Assembly: GCA_034509425.1 (NCBI GenBank)
Contig: JAVTVJ010000452.1
Location: 1,550,001 to 1,614,000 of the forward strand
Source: Eopsaltria australis
Taxonomy: Eukaryota > Chordata > Aves > Passeriformes > Petroicidae
Reading direction: 5' to 3'
Length of the DNA stretch: 64,000 bases
The notes under the pieces are model-generated. The model was not told the origin of the DNA, made no database searches, and was given only the letters and a program-made list of their open reading frames with translations. The position numbers and the translations under genes were made by a program. Of this stretch, positions 49,001-62,057 are shown piece by piece. How positions within the stretch are numbered: position 1 is the first letter of the stretch; each line of letters starts with the position of its first letter.

Positions 49001-49957
49001 ACAGTAATTCTATTGAAACAAGTAAATGTCCACTCTGTGATGAAGGTAGTACAATTATGGTATTGCAAATAAATAATTGCTTGAGCTATATGTATAAGAA
49101 GAACAGATCAGAACTTTATGAAAGGAAACATTAATTGCACAATTAAGCAGAGCTTTGGTGGTGATTTTTCTTGCATATGTGTGAATTTTGTTCTCTGTAA
49201 GTATTCTTTTTCTCAAGAAGGCAAATTGTTAATTGTTAATTTCTTTTCTTTGGCTGAATCCTGTCCTCCAAAATGGTGTTTAAAGTCAATAATGAAGGTG
49301 AAGCAGAATGCAGGATATGTCCCCTTGGTATTACCAAAACGCCTTTATTCCCCATAATAGCTTAGTCTGATATGATCTGTTGAGATGAAAAGGCAGAAGA
49401 TGTGCTGATTATCTTGCTCTTTCATTGGGTATTTGTTACTGACCACTGCCAAGCATAGACAATTGGTTTATTCCAATATGCTGCTGTAAGAGGAACTGCA
49501 GATCTTTTATGGGTGATTTGTGTTTGGTATGAAGCTAGAATTTATGAGAGCTGGTATCCAAAGTGTTCGACCAAGTAGTTACTGGAGTCACACTCCAAGT
49601 AAAATTAACTTTGTACTTTGTAAGCTAACACGTGTTATTTTCTTACTATATATTGAAATATTTCCTTGGGCATCGTGGCAAGATAAGAAATGTGTATCCT
49701 TGTGTCCTTTCAAATATTCCCGTATTAGTTAATAAAAAGGAACTTTAGCTTCAGTTGTCTAAGGGGAAAAGTTAAGTTCCAAAAATATTTTCTTCTTCCA
49801 CGAATGTTAGAAATTTATCTTAATGTGCTGACCTTGGCTGTGCACACTTAATGCAGATCCATTAAGGTAAAATTAGCTTATGAATTACCCAATTTGATAG
49901 ACAACCTGACCTGCTAAGTACCTGCAAAAAACTCATTCAGGTATTTTTTGTCCAGAG

Positions 49958-50001
49958 TGCTTTATTATCTGGTGGTAAGTGCTTCATTATCAGATGATAA
50001 C
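49958..50001 (+). repeat. Diverged 22-nt tandem duplication
   Basis: TGCTTTATTATCTGGTGGTAAG (49958-49979) is followed directly by a diverged second copy beginning TGCTTCATTATC (49980-50001). The next bases (TGCTTGG) begin a third unit. Confidence 0.45.
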
Positions 50002-53000
50002 TGCTTGGGCTGAGCTATGAAAAGATTTTAACAGAAAACATTAGAAAAATTCAGAAATCATCAATTGCAGGCGTTTGACCTGCAATTCCAATTTGGCCAA
50101 AACCATTGCAAAATGAAGCAATGAAGTCAGATTTGCAACAGGCAGGGAGTGAGACAGACTACTTGAAGACCTTTTGCCTAGACTTAAAAATAGTGGTTGT
50201 CATTTACTTGTGAGCACTTCTGAATAGATGGTTTCTGTGCATTTAAGACAAATTTTTAAGTGTGGCATTTGAGCAATACTGCAGTTCATGGATTACTATC
50301 AATGGCAAAGGTTTGGAGTCACACACTTTTAAAAAGCAAAAGTATTTTTTCCTTGCCAGTATCCTCAGGTACCACCCTGGTTTCACTGCTCAGTAGCAGC
50401 CCTAATAAGATGAACTTCTGGCTTGATGCAGTAGGGGAATTTGGTGTGGCTGGGAATGCTCTGTCATCACCCAGGGTTATGCTACAGGGGTTGGCAGCTC
50501 TGGAAGTAGTGTGGGAGCCTCAGGTATTCAAACATGTGAAAGAAGTTTGAAAGTTTTTGCTTTCATCGTCTCTCAGCCTGATATTTCACATGATGGCTTT
50601 GGAAAGGGTACAAAGCAAAGATGTTGCCCACTTTTAGAGGAATGGGTATTAATAGGGATTTTGGCTATCAGATGGGTCCAGAACTGAACTTCTAGCTGTT
50701 ATCATTCACTTGCTGGGTGGCAGCTGGCAGACAAGTGAATATCACAGGACCATGCTGAGGGATATGGTCTGTATTTTCTGGGCAAGGTAGCTTCAAACAC
50801 AGAGAAGGATGAGAGAAGATGAAAATGGTGACATTGGTGTAGCAGTAAAGAAGGGAGAACAAATTTAAATCTACACATCTTAGAAAACAGAGGATAATTT
50901 TTTGTTTACTCCTGTCTGATGATAGTAATAAAAATGATAATATAATGGCTGCAATTTCAATGGGAGAAGTGTCACTGTGTCTAATGACATAGCTTAGAAA
51001 TGAAAATTACTGATGTCTCTGACATGAGTAAAGTTTTTTCCCTTAAAGGGTACCCTTTTGAAAATAGATTTATCTCTGAAAAAGCAGAAAAACAGATTTA
51101 ATATCCTGCAGCATTCAGAGATACCGTGAGGTTATTACAGTAACTTGTTTATCATTTCATCAAGAAATGTTATTCACTGAACTATCTGGGCCTCTTCTTG
51201 TCAAAGGAATTTGTCTCTGAAATAGAAGCACAATGGGACTCAGCAAGCTCTGCTTTATGGAATGTCTGGTTCTTCTCCTCCTTTATTTCTATTATGCTTT
51301 TCTCCCTAATCAAATGGAAAATGTCTTCCTACCCTAGGAGATTCTTTCCTGTAAAAGATCACTCGATAACCTTAAGCCTTCCATATTAGTCAAATGACTG
51401 GTTTGCATCTACATTACTACATGTGATTTGAAAAGTTGCTGCATTTTCCACTATTGATGTGCCTAGAGTCTGCCAGTCTCACAAATGAAGTTGTTCTTAA
51501 GCTTTTTTGATTTTTTTTGACAATCATGTTTTCTGGGAAACACCAATACAAAGACAAAATTACAGGAAAGGTAGATTGTAGGCAAGTGTTCTTTGACTTG
51601 TGTTGAGATACTGTACAAATAAGACGGGGATAATAGTATGTATTACTAAATTCCTGTAAATCCCTGACATCTATTTTGGAGCTATATTAAATTGCATTAG
51701 CATCATTATTGCCTTCACCCTTGCCAACATCTGTAACTGCTGCAGCCCAAAAGCCCAGACTGGAGACAGACAGTACTAAGAAACAATAAGTAAAAGGTGA
51801 AATGAAAAGAGAGTATTGTCTAGAATAGTGGTTGCCAAGCTGGAGAAGGGAATGCTTTTGAGCTGAGGATGGCATTGAAAGATAAGCAGGTGAACCTTCA
51901 CACATGAAAAGTAGAGCAAGAAATGTATTCCTTCCAAATAGCATAATTGCTTCCAGTTTTCAAATCTGTGAGATCCTAAAAAAAGATGTGAAGTGGAAAA
52001 AGTAGAGAATTGGAAGGGGTAGCTATGCAGTTTGTCTCTCAGAAATGACTCAGTTATACAAGGCTTTCCAGAAGAAACTAAGGTAATTTGAAAAACAAAA
52101 GGAGCTAAAAAAATAAATAAGACATACAAAATTAAATGTGACCTAAAAAGAGTCAGGGGATTGGAGCTCTTTCTTAATATTGCCTTTACCAAAAAATGGA
52201 AAGAAAAGGAAGCCTTGGCAATTAGAAGACAATTGAGATCATGTAACAACAGCTACTGATAAAAAAAACAGATTTGGGAGTACATGGAAAATACAAACAG
52301 AGATAAATCAATCATTACAGATGATTCTTAGTCACTGGGACTCTCTAAATGTCTGGCCACTTACAAAGACCACTAGCAACGGGAATGGCACCAGAGACTC
52401 AGGAAAAGAAAGAGCATTGCCCAGTACCAGGACAGAAAAAAAAGGGAGGAGTGATAATAGGAACTACTATACAGTAAGGACAGCAAATAGATACTAAGTG
52501 TGTTATGTGATAAAGCTATAGAAAAGAAGAGAGTGATTTCATTGTGCTCTCATGAAAGGATCACAACACGTAGGACAGAAAGAGCAGTTTATGTCAAAAT
52601 TTTGTATGATCTTTCACCTATATTTTTCTTATTTTGTGAACAAATTGAAGCAATGTTTCTAAGGCGTACAACAAAATTATTGTGGCCTGGAGAAGTCACT
52701 GTTAGGAAAGATTTAAAGAGCTAAAGTAGCATGGCAGTTACACAGTGACTGAGAGAAGTAAATGCAGCAAGAAATTACTACTTGGAACATTTGAACACTG
52801 AGATGAAAGAAGAACAGACCTTACAGGAGTTTATAAGATCATAGAACATTATCATGAGTCTTTGTCCTGGCTCAGCAACAGATTAGAAAATTCCATGAAT
52901 CTCATCCATCCCTACTTTCAGTAGGTCAGATCTGTCAACATTTAGGTCAGTTTAACCAGCAGATAATATCACAGACCTCTGGAAATCAAGATTGAGGATA

Positions 53001-53854
53001 AATCTTGATGGTGAATGAAACTGGATGATCTTGTTCCTTGTAAAATATGCACAAAATTGGTTTGGACTATTTTGTCTTTGTTTCTCAGCCTTTATATTTT
53101 TATCTTTGTCCTCTGTGCCAGTAGCTCACACCTTTGCTATGAAGTATGGTGCCCTGGATGGCCAGTACCTGGCCCAGGTTATCCCCAGGTTAAGACTGAA
53201 CACTGCTGGTAGCTGTTGAATGAAGCCAAAATTGTGGCATGGGACGTGCTGTGATTTCTACCATGTGGGTGATTGTATGCCAGGACAAATCTATCCTTAG
53301 CCTTGTTATGTTTATTCCAAAAACTGGAAGAAGACTTTTAAGTAAGAGGAACTGGCATAATAGCATCCAGACTTGGGATGGCGCTTAAGCACCCTTTGTG
53401 CCATGTAACTGCTTGACTCTTGGGGAACAAAAGGAAGGAATTTGTGGGTGTCTGAGTGAAAGAAAAAAAATTACATGTGTGATTAGGTGAGACAGATCCA
53501 CATACAGATAGAGTTCATGTTCCCAGCTTTTAGAAGGCTGCTGGGAAATACATATGCACTCCCAAAAGGGAGAATCTTTCTATCTCATTCCTACTGAGTC
53601 TCTCAGTGAAGACCCCTTTATCTCAATTGTGCAGCAGATCTGCAATTTCCAGCTTAAATGCCTAAAAACTATTTAATGGTCTGTAAAGTTTAAGAGGTCT
53701 TGTAATGACAGCTTCACAAAGGCAATTGTTGATCTTGGCACAACTACAACCTGATGCAATGAAGCTAGGTATTAGTAAGCTTTTTTAGAATGTCCCATGA
53801 AATCCTGATTTTCATGCTAATTTGAATAGTCTTTTGACATGAGTAAAAAGTATA

Positions 53855-54082
53855 AGTGAATAAATAATAATAACCACTTAATAAGTGATAATAAATATAT
53901 AAAATAAATATATAAATCATAATAATATATATAAAATAAATATATAAAATAAGTGATAATAAATATATAAAGTAATTATACATAAATCATAAATGAAAAC
54001 TAATCATAAAATGAAATAATAAAATAAAAACTAATAAAATATATAAATAATACATATATTTATTATATTTATGCATAATAAA
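53855..54082 (+). repeat. AT-rich low-complexity block with internal duplication
   Basis: About 230 bp made almost only of A and T, with units such as AAATATATAAA. A 23-nt stretch (ATAAGTGATAATAAATATAT plus AAA) occurs exactly at 53881-53903 and again at 53949-53971, a 68-nt offset, showing local duplication rather than mere base bias. Confidence 0.85.
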
Positions 54083-55825
54083 TTAGGGGTAATTGTCTAG
54101 CAGAAGGCCAGAGATATTATAAAAATGAGCATGAAAATGAGAAAAATTAGACTTTTTTCCCTAGTTTTCAAAATTTTATTTGATTCCAGTTCAGGGAAAT
54201 ATATTCTTTGTGATGCAAACCAAAATAATCACAGGATTAAATACCTTGGAAAACACAAGGATGGAACAGAAAGGAAATCTGATGAGTGATTGCAGTGTTG
54301 GAAAAGAGCAAAAGCAGCCTGTACAACATGAGACTGAACAGCATCAAATAACTCAGGGGAGTGTGATGTCTCCTTTTCTGGTCCTGTTTCAGCAGTGTGG
54401 CTGGGAGCCTTTCCAGGCACGTCGTCCTCACAAGGGACTTGCACTCACAGAACCTCCAGTTAGGAAACAGGAGAAATCATAGAAATAGAAGGCTGTTCAA
54501 CTTGAAATTAAATTTTACAAGAGTTTATAGGCCTGAATAGTGGGTATCAAAGTCAGGCTATATTGAAATTGGTTGGATGCAGCAGTAATTCCAAGAAGGC
54601 CTGTGACTGAATCCGTGTGCTGGGGTGAGATTTTGGCCCCTTTTATTTATCAGCAGGGAAGATAATATTTCATGCACTATATATTTGCAGAAAAATTATT
54701 CTGAATGATTTAGGGTGGTCTTAGAGTTTGTAACAAGTAATTAAATGAAATAAAGTAAATAGTCATTGGCCTTGACTATCTTTTTTTATGCCTGCAGTAT
54801 TTTCTGAGACCAACTGGCCTTCTGAGGAAGAAATATGTCACATCTCATGTGACATCTAACCTGGACTGAGCAAAGTGGCAGAAAATGCCCTTTTAAAAGA
54901 TAATCCTGTCCTGACAGATGGATGGAGTAGATAGTAATAGTAATACTTTTATTGATATATGATCTGCTTATAACAGATAATAGCTCTGTTTTTAATTTAT
55001 CCAAGTCTTGCAGTTCAATATAATACATCTCTTGAAGTAGCAGAGGATTGCACAGGCAATCCTGAGGACAGAATCAGGCCCTGTTATTCTATCCTACTTC
55101 TTCTGTTCAGTTAGGCACCTGTCTCAGTGTTTACAGTGCTTAAATTCAATCATATTCTGGCATGTACTTCTCAACCTGGACATAAGAATTTCAAGCCTGA
55201 AAGCACTAGATCCAGAAGTGACCAATTTTGAATCAACTTTAAGAAAAAAAAAATAAATTCAAAAACTTGGCAGTCAGCTAAAATATCAGTGTTTCAATGA
55301 ACCCCAAATTTCTTTAAAAAATGTTTCAGTATCTGGAAACAGCATGACATGAGCTAATTGATTTGTAATTTTTAAACCTTTAAAACTGCACCAGATATTT
55401 GCTCATTGTCAGTCTCCCAGAAGAGTTAGATCTCTTTCTCACAGGAAGTATATATATGTCAGTAGTAGATCAGAGAAAACAATTGTGAGTCATGATATGG
55501 GGGAAATGAACTGTTGACTGCACTTCTTTTGGTTTAACAATTCAGCGAACAGAGATGTGGTTGAAACATGAAGTCTGGAAGACTCTTAGAGCTGATCAGC
55601 TTTGCTCTGAGGTTGTTCACCTTGCTAGTAAAGCTTTTATTGGAAATAAATGTGTATTATATACTTGAGATTAAAGAAAGAAATCAAAAAGTACAGTTCT
55701 GAGCATTTGCAGGTGCATAATTACCTTATGAATTGCATGAATTTCTTCTTTTTTTTAAAAATCAAAATGCATCTGCTTGAATTGTTGGACGAATGTCACA
55801 GCAGAGAGGATCTAAATTTATATGG

Positions 55826-55870
55826 TCTTAAGAAGTTAAATCTTAAGAAGTTAATTCTTAAGCAGCTAAT
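55826..55870 (+). repeat. 15-nt tandem repeat, three copies
   Basis: TCTTAAGAAGTTAAA (55826-55840), TCTTAAGAAGTTAAT (55841-55855) and TCTTAAGCAGCTAAT (55856-55870), then a decayed fourth unit. The period is a multiple of three, so the frame over it repeats LKKLN-like residues. Confidence 0.85.
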
Positions 55871-58800
55871 GTCTAAGCTTTTTAAGTTTCCTAATCAGAG
55901 TGGGTGTAGACTTTGTATATAATGAAAAAAAGCTGAAGGAAAATGTGAATAGAAACCTTTCTATTGATCACAACAAATTCCAATAAAGGAGAGAGGAAAT
56001 CCTAACTCTCAATTGTTTGAGGAGTCTTACCTAGCATTTTACATAGCTTTTGGCTCATAAGCAGTAATACTTTTGAAAGAAATATTCAGATGGCATTTGA
56101 GCCTTGGATTCTAAAATCTCACTCTGTCATCACCTCAAAGTGTTCTCTTCATAAACTTTTCAAATTGAATGTTGTGTCTTGTGTTTCTACAGTGTTGCCA
56201 TTGTAGACAAACCATCTACAAGCTGCTGGATTGTCTTCAACTGAGACTTCATCTATCCAGCTAAATAAGGTGGCTCATTTTGAGGTGCCTGTGAGGGAAC
56301 TTGGAAATTTAAAGAGAAGTGATGCCACCTATAAGTAGATAACCTAAACCAGGGACCTCAGCTAACCTCTTCTACGCTAAGTAGCGTAACAGCTACTTGT
56401 GAGAGTGCACGTGTGGTGTAACCAGAGTGTCAACATCCACATGATGTGGAATGGACTCAGCACTGCTGCAACAGGAGTATTGCCAGTTAAAAGGTGCCAG
56501 ACTGCTCTGAAAATTGGCTCATCTTTTGAAGTTTTTAAACAATCTTATGAGAACTCATTTGGAGTCCTTATGAGTTATATTTAGAACAAAACAAAACATC
56601 TTTGGGTGTCACAGCATCTGTTTGTGATGTACAGTATTTAAGAAAATCCATTTAAACCAAGGGGCAAACCGTCTGGCCTGATGAACCTGCTAAACCCTGC
56701 CTTTGCTGCAATATGTTCAGAAAGAGAATGTTACCTGAGATAAACTCAGCCAGCTGGTTCTGGAGCAGCTGCGAGGGCTTTGACTGTGTCACCCACACAC
56801 CCCTCAGCCTTTGCCCATCTCAGCCACACCAGGACACATCCCCTTATTAAAGCCCCATCTTGCCTTTGCTGTTCCAGATGAAATTCTTGTTTCCCTGAGA
56901 GATTTTCCTGATGAAATGCTCAGGGTCATGCTGATGTATGCAGTTCTGTTCTGCTGAGTCTTCCCTAGCACAAGCATCTCACGCAGTTTTAAAGCAGAAG
57001 GCACTCTTTTATACCATAAGGCAAAGATTTAACACTACTTTGCAAAGAAATTCCCAGAGCAAAACTTACATGATGTGAATGGGATCACAGTCATAATTTT
57101 ATTGATATTTTAAGCTCCTGTTAATATTTACTGTAAGAAACAGGCCCATACAGGATCAGATTTAAAAAAAAAGGATCTTTACAATTACTTATAAGCTTGA
57201 AGAAAATATTTTAAAAATAGCTGTATTTATATTTAAAAATTAACTGTATTTGGGAAGAAAGATAAAAGATAATGTTTCCAAAAATGATCTCTGTGTATAT
57301 CTGCTGTGGGTAACATTGAAAATAGAGACACTGCTCCCATTTTTGGAAGTTACATGCTTACATTTTAGCATGGTCCCCTTAAATTTGAAGTAGTTGTTAA
57401 TTCACTTAATTTCATGACAAATAAGGGAAATAATTACAATTTAAAAAACTGCATTGATGTTTATAAAAATGCTAGTAGTTTCACAATCATTCTATGACAT
57501 CTACTCCAATGTCAATATTCCAGAAACCTCAAATACTGGATTACATCCTAAAGTGCTTGATTACTATTTTTATAGACTGCAATCAATAGGAACGTTGCTT
57601 GCACTTAGAACTTTGTTGGCATAGCCAGAATAAAGCATATTTGATTGCTGAGAATGACTGAAGAAAACAATCTAAGTTGTTTAGCTGTGAAATTAAAAAA
57701 GTGCTTTCCAAAGTGCAATAAGCTTATTGTTCTCTAATGAAATGAATAGCACTATGAGATGACAATTGTTATATTTCAGGATATACTTGGAAAAAAGATT
57801 ATTCATTTGTTGTAGGAAATATAATATTAATAAAATTTATCTGATTCTGTCATTCTGTGTTTGTTGTTAGCTTTTGTAATTGTTCTTTCAAAAGGTAATT
57901 ACATTCACAGAAATTGAGATTCAATTTAAGTATTTCACATTTTAGAACACTTGGACAAAAACAAACCACAGGCTGATACCTCACATCTGTAATTGGTACA
58001 GTATATGAAGTTTAATGCTTTTATACTTGGACTTAGATAAAATGGACAGTTCAGTTTGGTTTAGTTAATAAAACCATATTTAAATAGGTAGTAAGAACAG
58101 CTTAAGCTTACAGGTGGTGTAAACACAGAAGTCAGTTGTGCAACACAAAAAGCGTCTTCTGACATAAATAAGTAACTGCTTATGTGAATAAGCATTAAGG
58201 CTGGAGGATAAAGATCTTACCCTTCCTTTAAGGAAGGAGCTCTCCATCCTGTTTCTATCTCCTTTAAGAACTCAATAAAGCCACTCAATGGATTGGAAAG
58301 ACCATAACCTTTACTCTGTCTTGCTTAATTTGATGCTTTTCTAAAACAGGCAGCTTCCTAGATGATCCATTTTCTGTATTTTTTCTGTTTTGGCTGGGAT
58401 TCTAATTTCTTTTCTTTTATCCCCCCTCCTTGTAAAGTGTTTTTGCTCAGCTGTCATTTCTATTCTTTGCTTAAAATAGTGATAAAAATCTGTAATTACA
58501 CTGATGGAATGAAGTTAAAAGAAAAGACAATGAAATGAAAGTATTAATTCCCAAGAAAATTGGTGAGCTAAACCAGCCTCTAAGCAGGAGTCTTTAACAT
58601 TTCCTATGGATAAAATGAACGTATGTTGCTAAACTCACTCTTGGATACAGGTTCCCTGAGAGTTTTCTAGGTGCAGGAGTGGTGCTTAGAATAGTTGGGG
58701 TTGGAAAAGAAAGTGGGGGTTGAGAGCCCCACTTTCTGCACTGAACCCTGGAGATGCACTCAGCTGCAGTGGGACCTGTTCAGATGGGCTGTGAGAGAAG

Positions 58801-59722
58801 TGAGAGGTTTGGGTCATTCCTCTTCTTTGCTGTGTCTACAGAAGACTTGTGGCTTTTAACAAGGACCCAACCTAAAGGGTCTCTCCTGCTAAAGTGTGTT
58901 TCAAATGATGAGCAACCACAACCAGATGCTTGGTGAAGATCACAGAGCTCTTATTAAAGATTGGTTGAAGCCTTCTGGTATCTGGGATGAGGATCAGTAG
59001 TGTACCGTGCTATGTGTTTGTACCAGTCCTTGCTAACACAAAGGCAGAGTACACATGTGGACAATCTGTGCCACAGAAGAAACTCTCCCTTCTGAATCCA
59101 CTCATGCCACAGGGACAGTGTGTGCATCTGCCCTCAGCAGAGTGAAGGAGTAATATTTCCCTCTCCCTGTAGCACAACAAATCCTTCTTCTCACCCCAAC
59201 CTCCCAGGCACCAGCAAAGTAATTGGCCCTTGCCAGTGGGTGGACTGGGGGAAGTCTGTGCGGTTGTTCCCTGCACAAGAACTTCTGCTAGGTTGGCTGT
59301 GTTGCTTGAGTTTGTACTTCACATCCATCTGTAGGGCTGTCTAGAAAAAACAGCATTCTCAGACAGAGATACAATCATGCATTACTGTGGTTAAATGCAA
59401 ACTATTGTTGATAGGGGTGACCAGGTGCTGAAAATGTGCTTTGCTCCTGATACTGAATTAAGGTAGGTGGGTGTATGTTCATGCAAGTTGAATTTGAACT
59501 GGAGAAAACTCTGGTAAGGGGAGGAAAGCTGTATCTAGATTAAGGATTTGATAAAAGCCTTTATTCTGAAACTATGAAAGACAGGCCCATACTATTCTCT
59601 ATTTATGTCAATATCCATAAAAATTATCATCCTGTAAGATTTTTCATTGTACATATGGGATAGTGGATTATTGTCCCTACATACCCTGCTTAAATTTTGA
59701 TGCCTTAAAAATGCCATTTTGG

Positions 59723-59735
59723 CCACCAGAGGGCA
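59723..59735 (+). promoter_or_regulatory. CTCF-like core motif
   Basis: CCACCAGAGGGCA agrees with the CTCF core CCASYAGRKGGCR at every position, within GGCCACCAGAGGGCAATG. CTCF shapes chromatin loops. The match is direct; occupancy cannot be judged from sequence. Confidence 0.5.
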
Positions 59736-60131
59736 ATGATTTCTTCTATTCCTCAACACCAGAAGTAATCTATTTTGAGTGAGAGTCAGATGTTAATATA
59801 ACTCCCTGACATTTTTGAGCTTTGTAGTATGTGCACTTTCACCTCTAAGTTCAAAACTGGCTGCTGTTTTTAGTGACTCAAAATTCTTCACTTGTGATGG
59901 TTAATTAGTGCATATGAAGCAACTATGGTCTATTCAGTTCATTTTTTTAGATGTCTACAACACAGAATTGATAGTTGGCCCCTGTTCTGGCAGGTCATAT
60001 AAGATCAAATGAAAATATTTATGGGAAAAGTAGGCAAAATCTAACATCAAAAACAGCCTCTCAGCATCAAGGATTAAAAGTGTGTGTGTGTTCCTTGGGT
60101 ATCCTCTGTCCCTAGGACTTATATTTATCTG

Positions 60132-60163
<32 letters not shown>
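60132..60163 (+). repeat. TCTA tetranucleotide microsatellite
   Basis: Eight uninterrupted TCTA units, preceded by ATCTG and followed by ATCTATC after a one-base slip. A pure tetranucleotide repeat of this length is usually polymorphic. Confidence 0.95.
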
Positions 60164-61871
60164 ATCTATCAGTCTACACACAGACATCTAAGCTCTTTGT
60201 CTTTAGACTGACTACATATAATTTTTACTAAAAACCATAGTAAAATTATTTTCATTTGTGATATCTTAATGTGAATTTGTTTGAATAAGATTTATCCCTA
60301 TTATGCTGCCCATTGAGTTATTTTTTCTAAACTGATTTTGAGCCATTATCATAGCTTACGATTGAAATTTCAGTACAACAACTTAGAAGTTATTCAGAAA
60401 AGAACTATTGAAGGGTTTTATCTCTGTCTTGTAAACAAATTTCATGTCAAAATGAAGATTCAGTAGACAAGCTGCAAGAAGGCTTCTGGATTTTTTGCCA
60501 CAAAGCTCACAGATATATCACTGAATAACTGGGGTCAGCAGATTTCCAGCCTTTTCAGGTTTTTAAATTATTTTGGTGAAGACTGTCCTAAAGCATGCAT
60601 GACTGATGGACTCATCTTGACCAATGTTTGTTCTTCTTGGCCTGTATTGCAGAGTTTGAGTGGTCAGCTGTCTCATTGTGGTGACCAGGCTCCAAAAAAT
60701 CAGACCACTTGTCTGAAGTGAACACATATATGTATGTCCTTTCATACAGATCCTTAGTGTTTTGATGGAATTATGAACTTGAGAAATGTGGAATAGATAT
60801 AAATAGGACCAGTATGTCCCTGCTGTTTCTATTTGCACCATCTACTAGGACCTCTAGACAGACGAGTGTGTCTGCAAGAGAAAGAAGCTTTAGCATCTGT
60901 TTCAGAGCAGATGCTCAGCATCATGTGCTACCCAAATTAGCTGGCTACCAGCCTCAACCTTGCTAGAGTCAGGTCCTGTCCTAATATATGAGAGAACAAT
61001 CCTTTGCATAGGAACTCTTGCTGAGTGACCTGTGGATTTATTAATTACAAATCAAGCTGAGCTGTCACATGAACCTTCTGTTCCTGAGTTCAAAGCCATA
61101 GAAGTTTTCAGTTAGGAAGTACTGATTGCAGCTAACATACTTTGTGAGATCCTTCATAGGTATTACTCCTAAAAAAAATCAGTGATACTGAGAGAGGTTT
61201 GGAAGAGTATTTTTTGTACAGAAACATAACAGATTGCTAAAAAAAGAGAAGACAATAAGCATTAAGACTATTACTGATTTTGAGACTTACCAAACAGAGT
61301 ACTTTGTAGCTGACATATTAAGTTTGGAGTCTTTAGCCTTCTTTGTTAGCTCTTTTGTTACCTTGAGACTCAAGTCTGTATAAGACTGATTGGGTTATCC
61401 CCAGTCAGGCTGTGTGCCCAGTCTCAGTGCACACTGATTTAATTTTATGCAGTGGAATTCATAAATTTTCCCCCTTGCACTACCCTGCTTCTCCAGCAGA
61501 AAGCTAATGAAGGAGTAATGAATACTCTGCAGGTATTCCGAAGGGAAATCCCCAAATGCTGGGAAATCTCTTCCAGGAATGTAGCTGTTGTCCTGTTTTC
61601 ATGTCCATCCCATGATGCTGGGAGTACTAAACACCTGTGCCCTGATAAGAGTCTGCTGCAAAGCAGGCAGGTAGAGAACAGAGAGGAGTGTAAGCAGCAG
61701 AGATTAGGACAAATTAACTTCTGAAATATCCCAGTTTGTCTCATTCTTTCCTGGGGATGGGACCAGGTGGGATTACAAACTTGAAAAATGGGGCACCACA
61801 TGTCCATCTTAACCTGGTCAGAACTGTCCACACATTTTCTTCATCTTTAGTGGTTGCCAAATCTCTGGCAT

Positions 61872-62057
61872 GGTTGTCAAGCATTGGAACAGGCTGCCCA
61901 GGGAAATGGTTAAATCACCACCCCTGGAGTTATTTGCAAGATGTGTGAATGTGGTGCTTAGGGATATGATTTTAGTGCTGGACATGGCAGTGCTGGGTTA
62001 ACAATTGAAATTGGTCATTTAGGGCTTTTCCAACGTGAATAATTCTATGTTTCTATG
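61872..62057 (+). mobile_element. CR1 LINE, 5'-truncated 3' end
   Basis: Clear match to the CR1 3' end: GGTTGTCAAGCATTGGAACA, then GGCTGCCCAGGGAAATGGTT, CACCCCTGGAG, GTGGTGCTTAGGGA, GCTTTTCCAACGTGAAT, closing with the typical short terminal repeat ATTCTATGTTTCTATG. Only the last piece of the reverse-transcriptase frame and the 3' tail are present, as is usual for CR1 copies. Sequence just upstream (61740-61871) is not recognisably CR1. Confidence 0.92.

Noticed and set aside
51776..52249. 157-codon open frame on the - strand.
   Set aside because: It is rich in Phe, Leu and Ser, as expected opposite a purine-rich stretch, and has no recognisable family.
52839..52862. TCATAGAACATTATCATGAG, a second CR1-tail-like phrase.
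   Set aside because: It is too short and is not followed by CR1 sequence.
56373..56388. Small hairpin TACGCT-AAGT-AGCGTA.
   Set aside because: A six-base stem is common by chance, and nothing nearby suggests a structured RNA.
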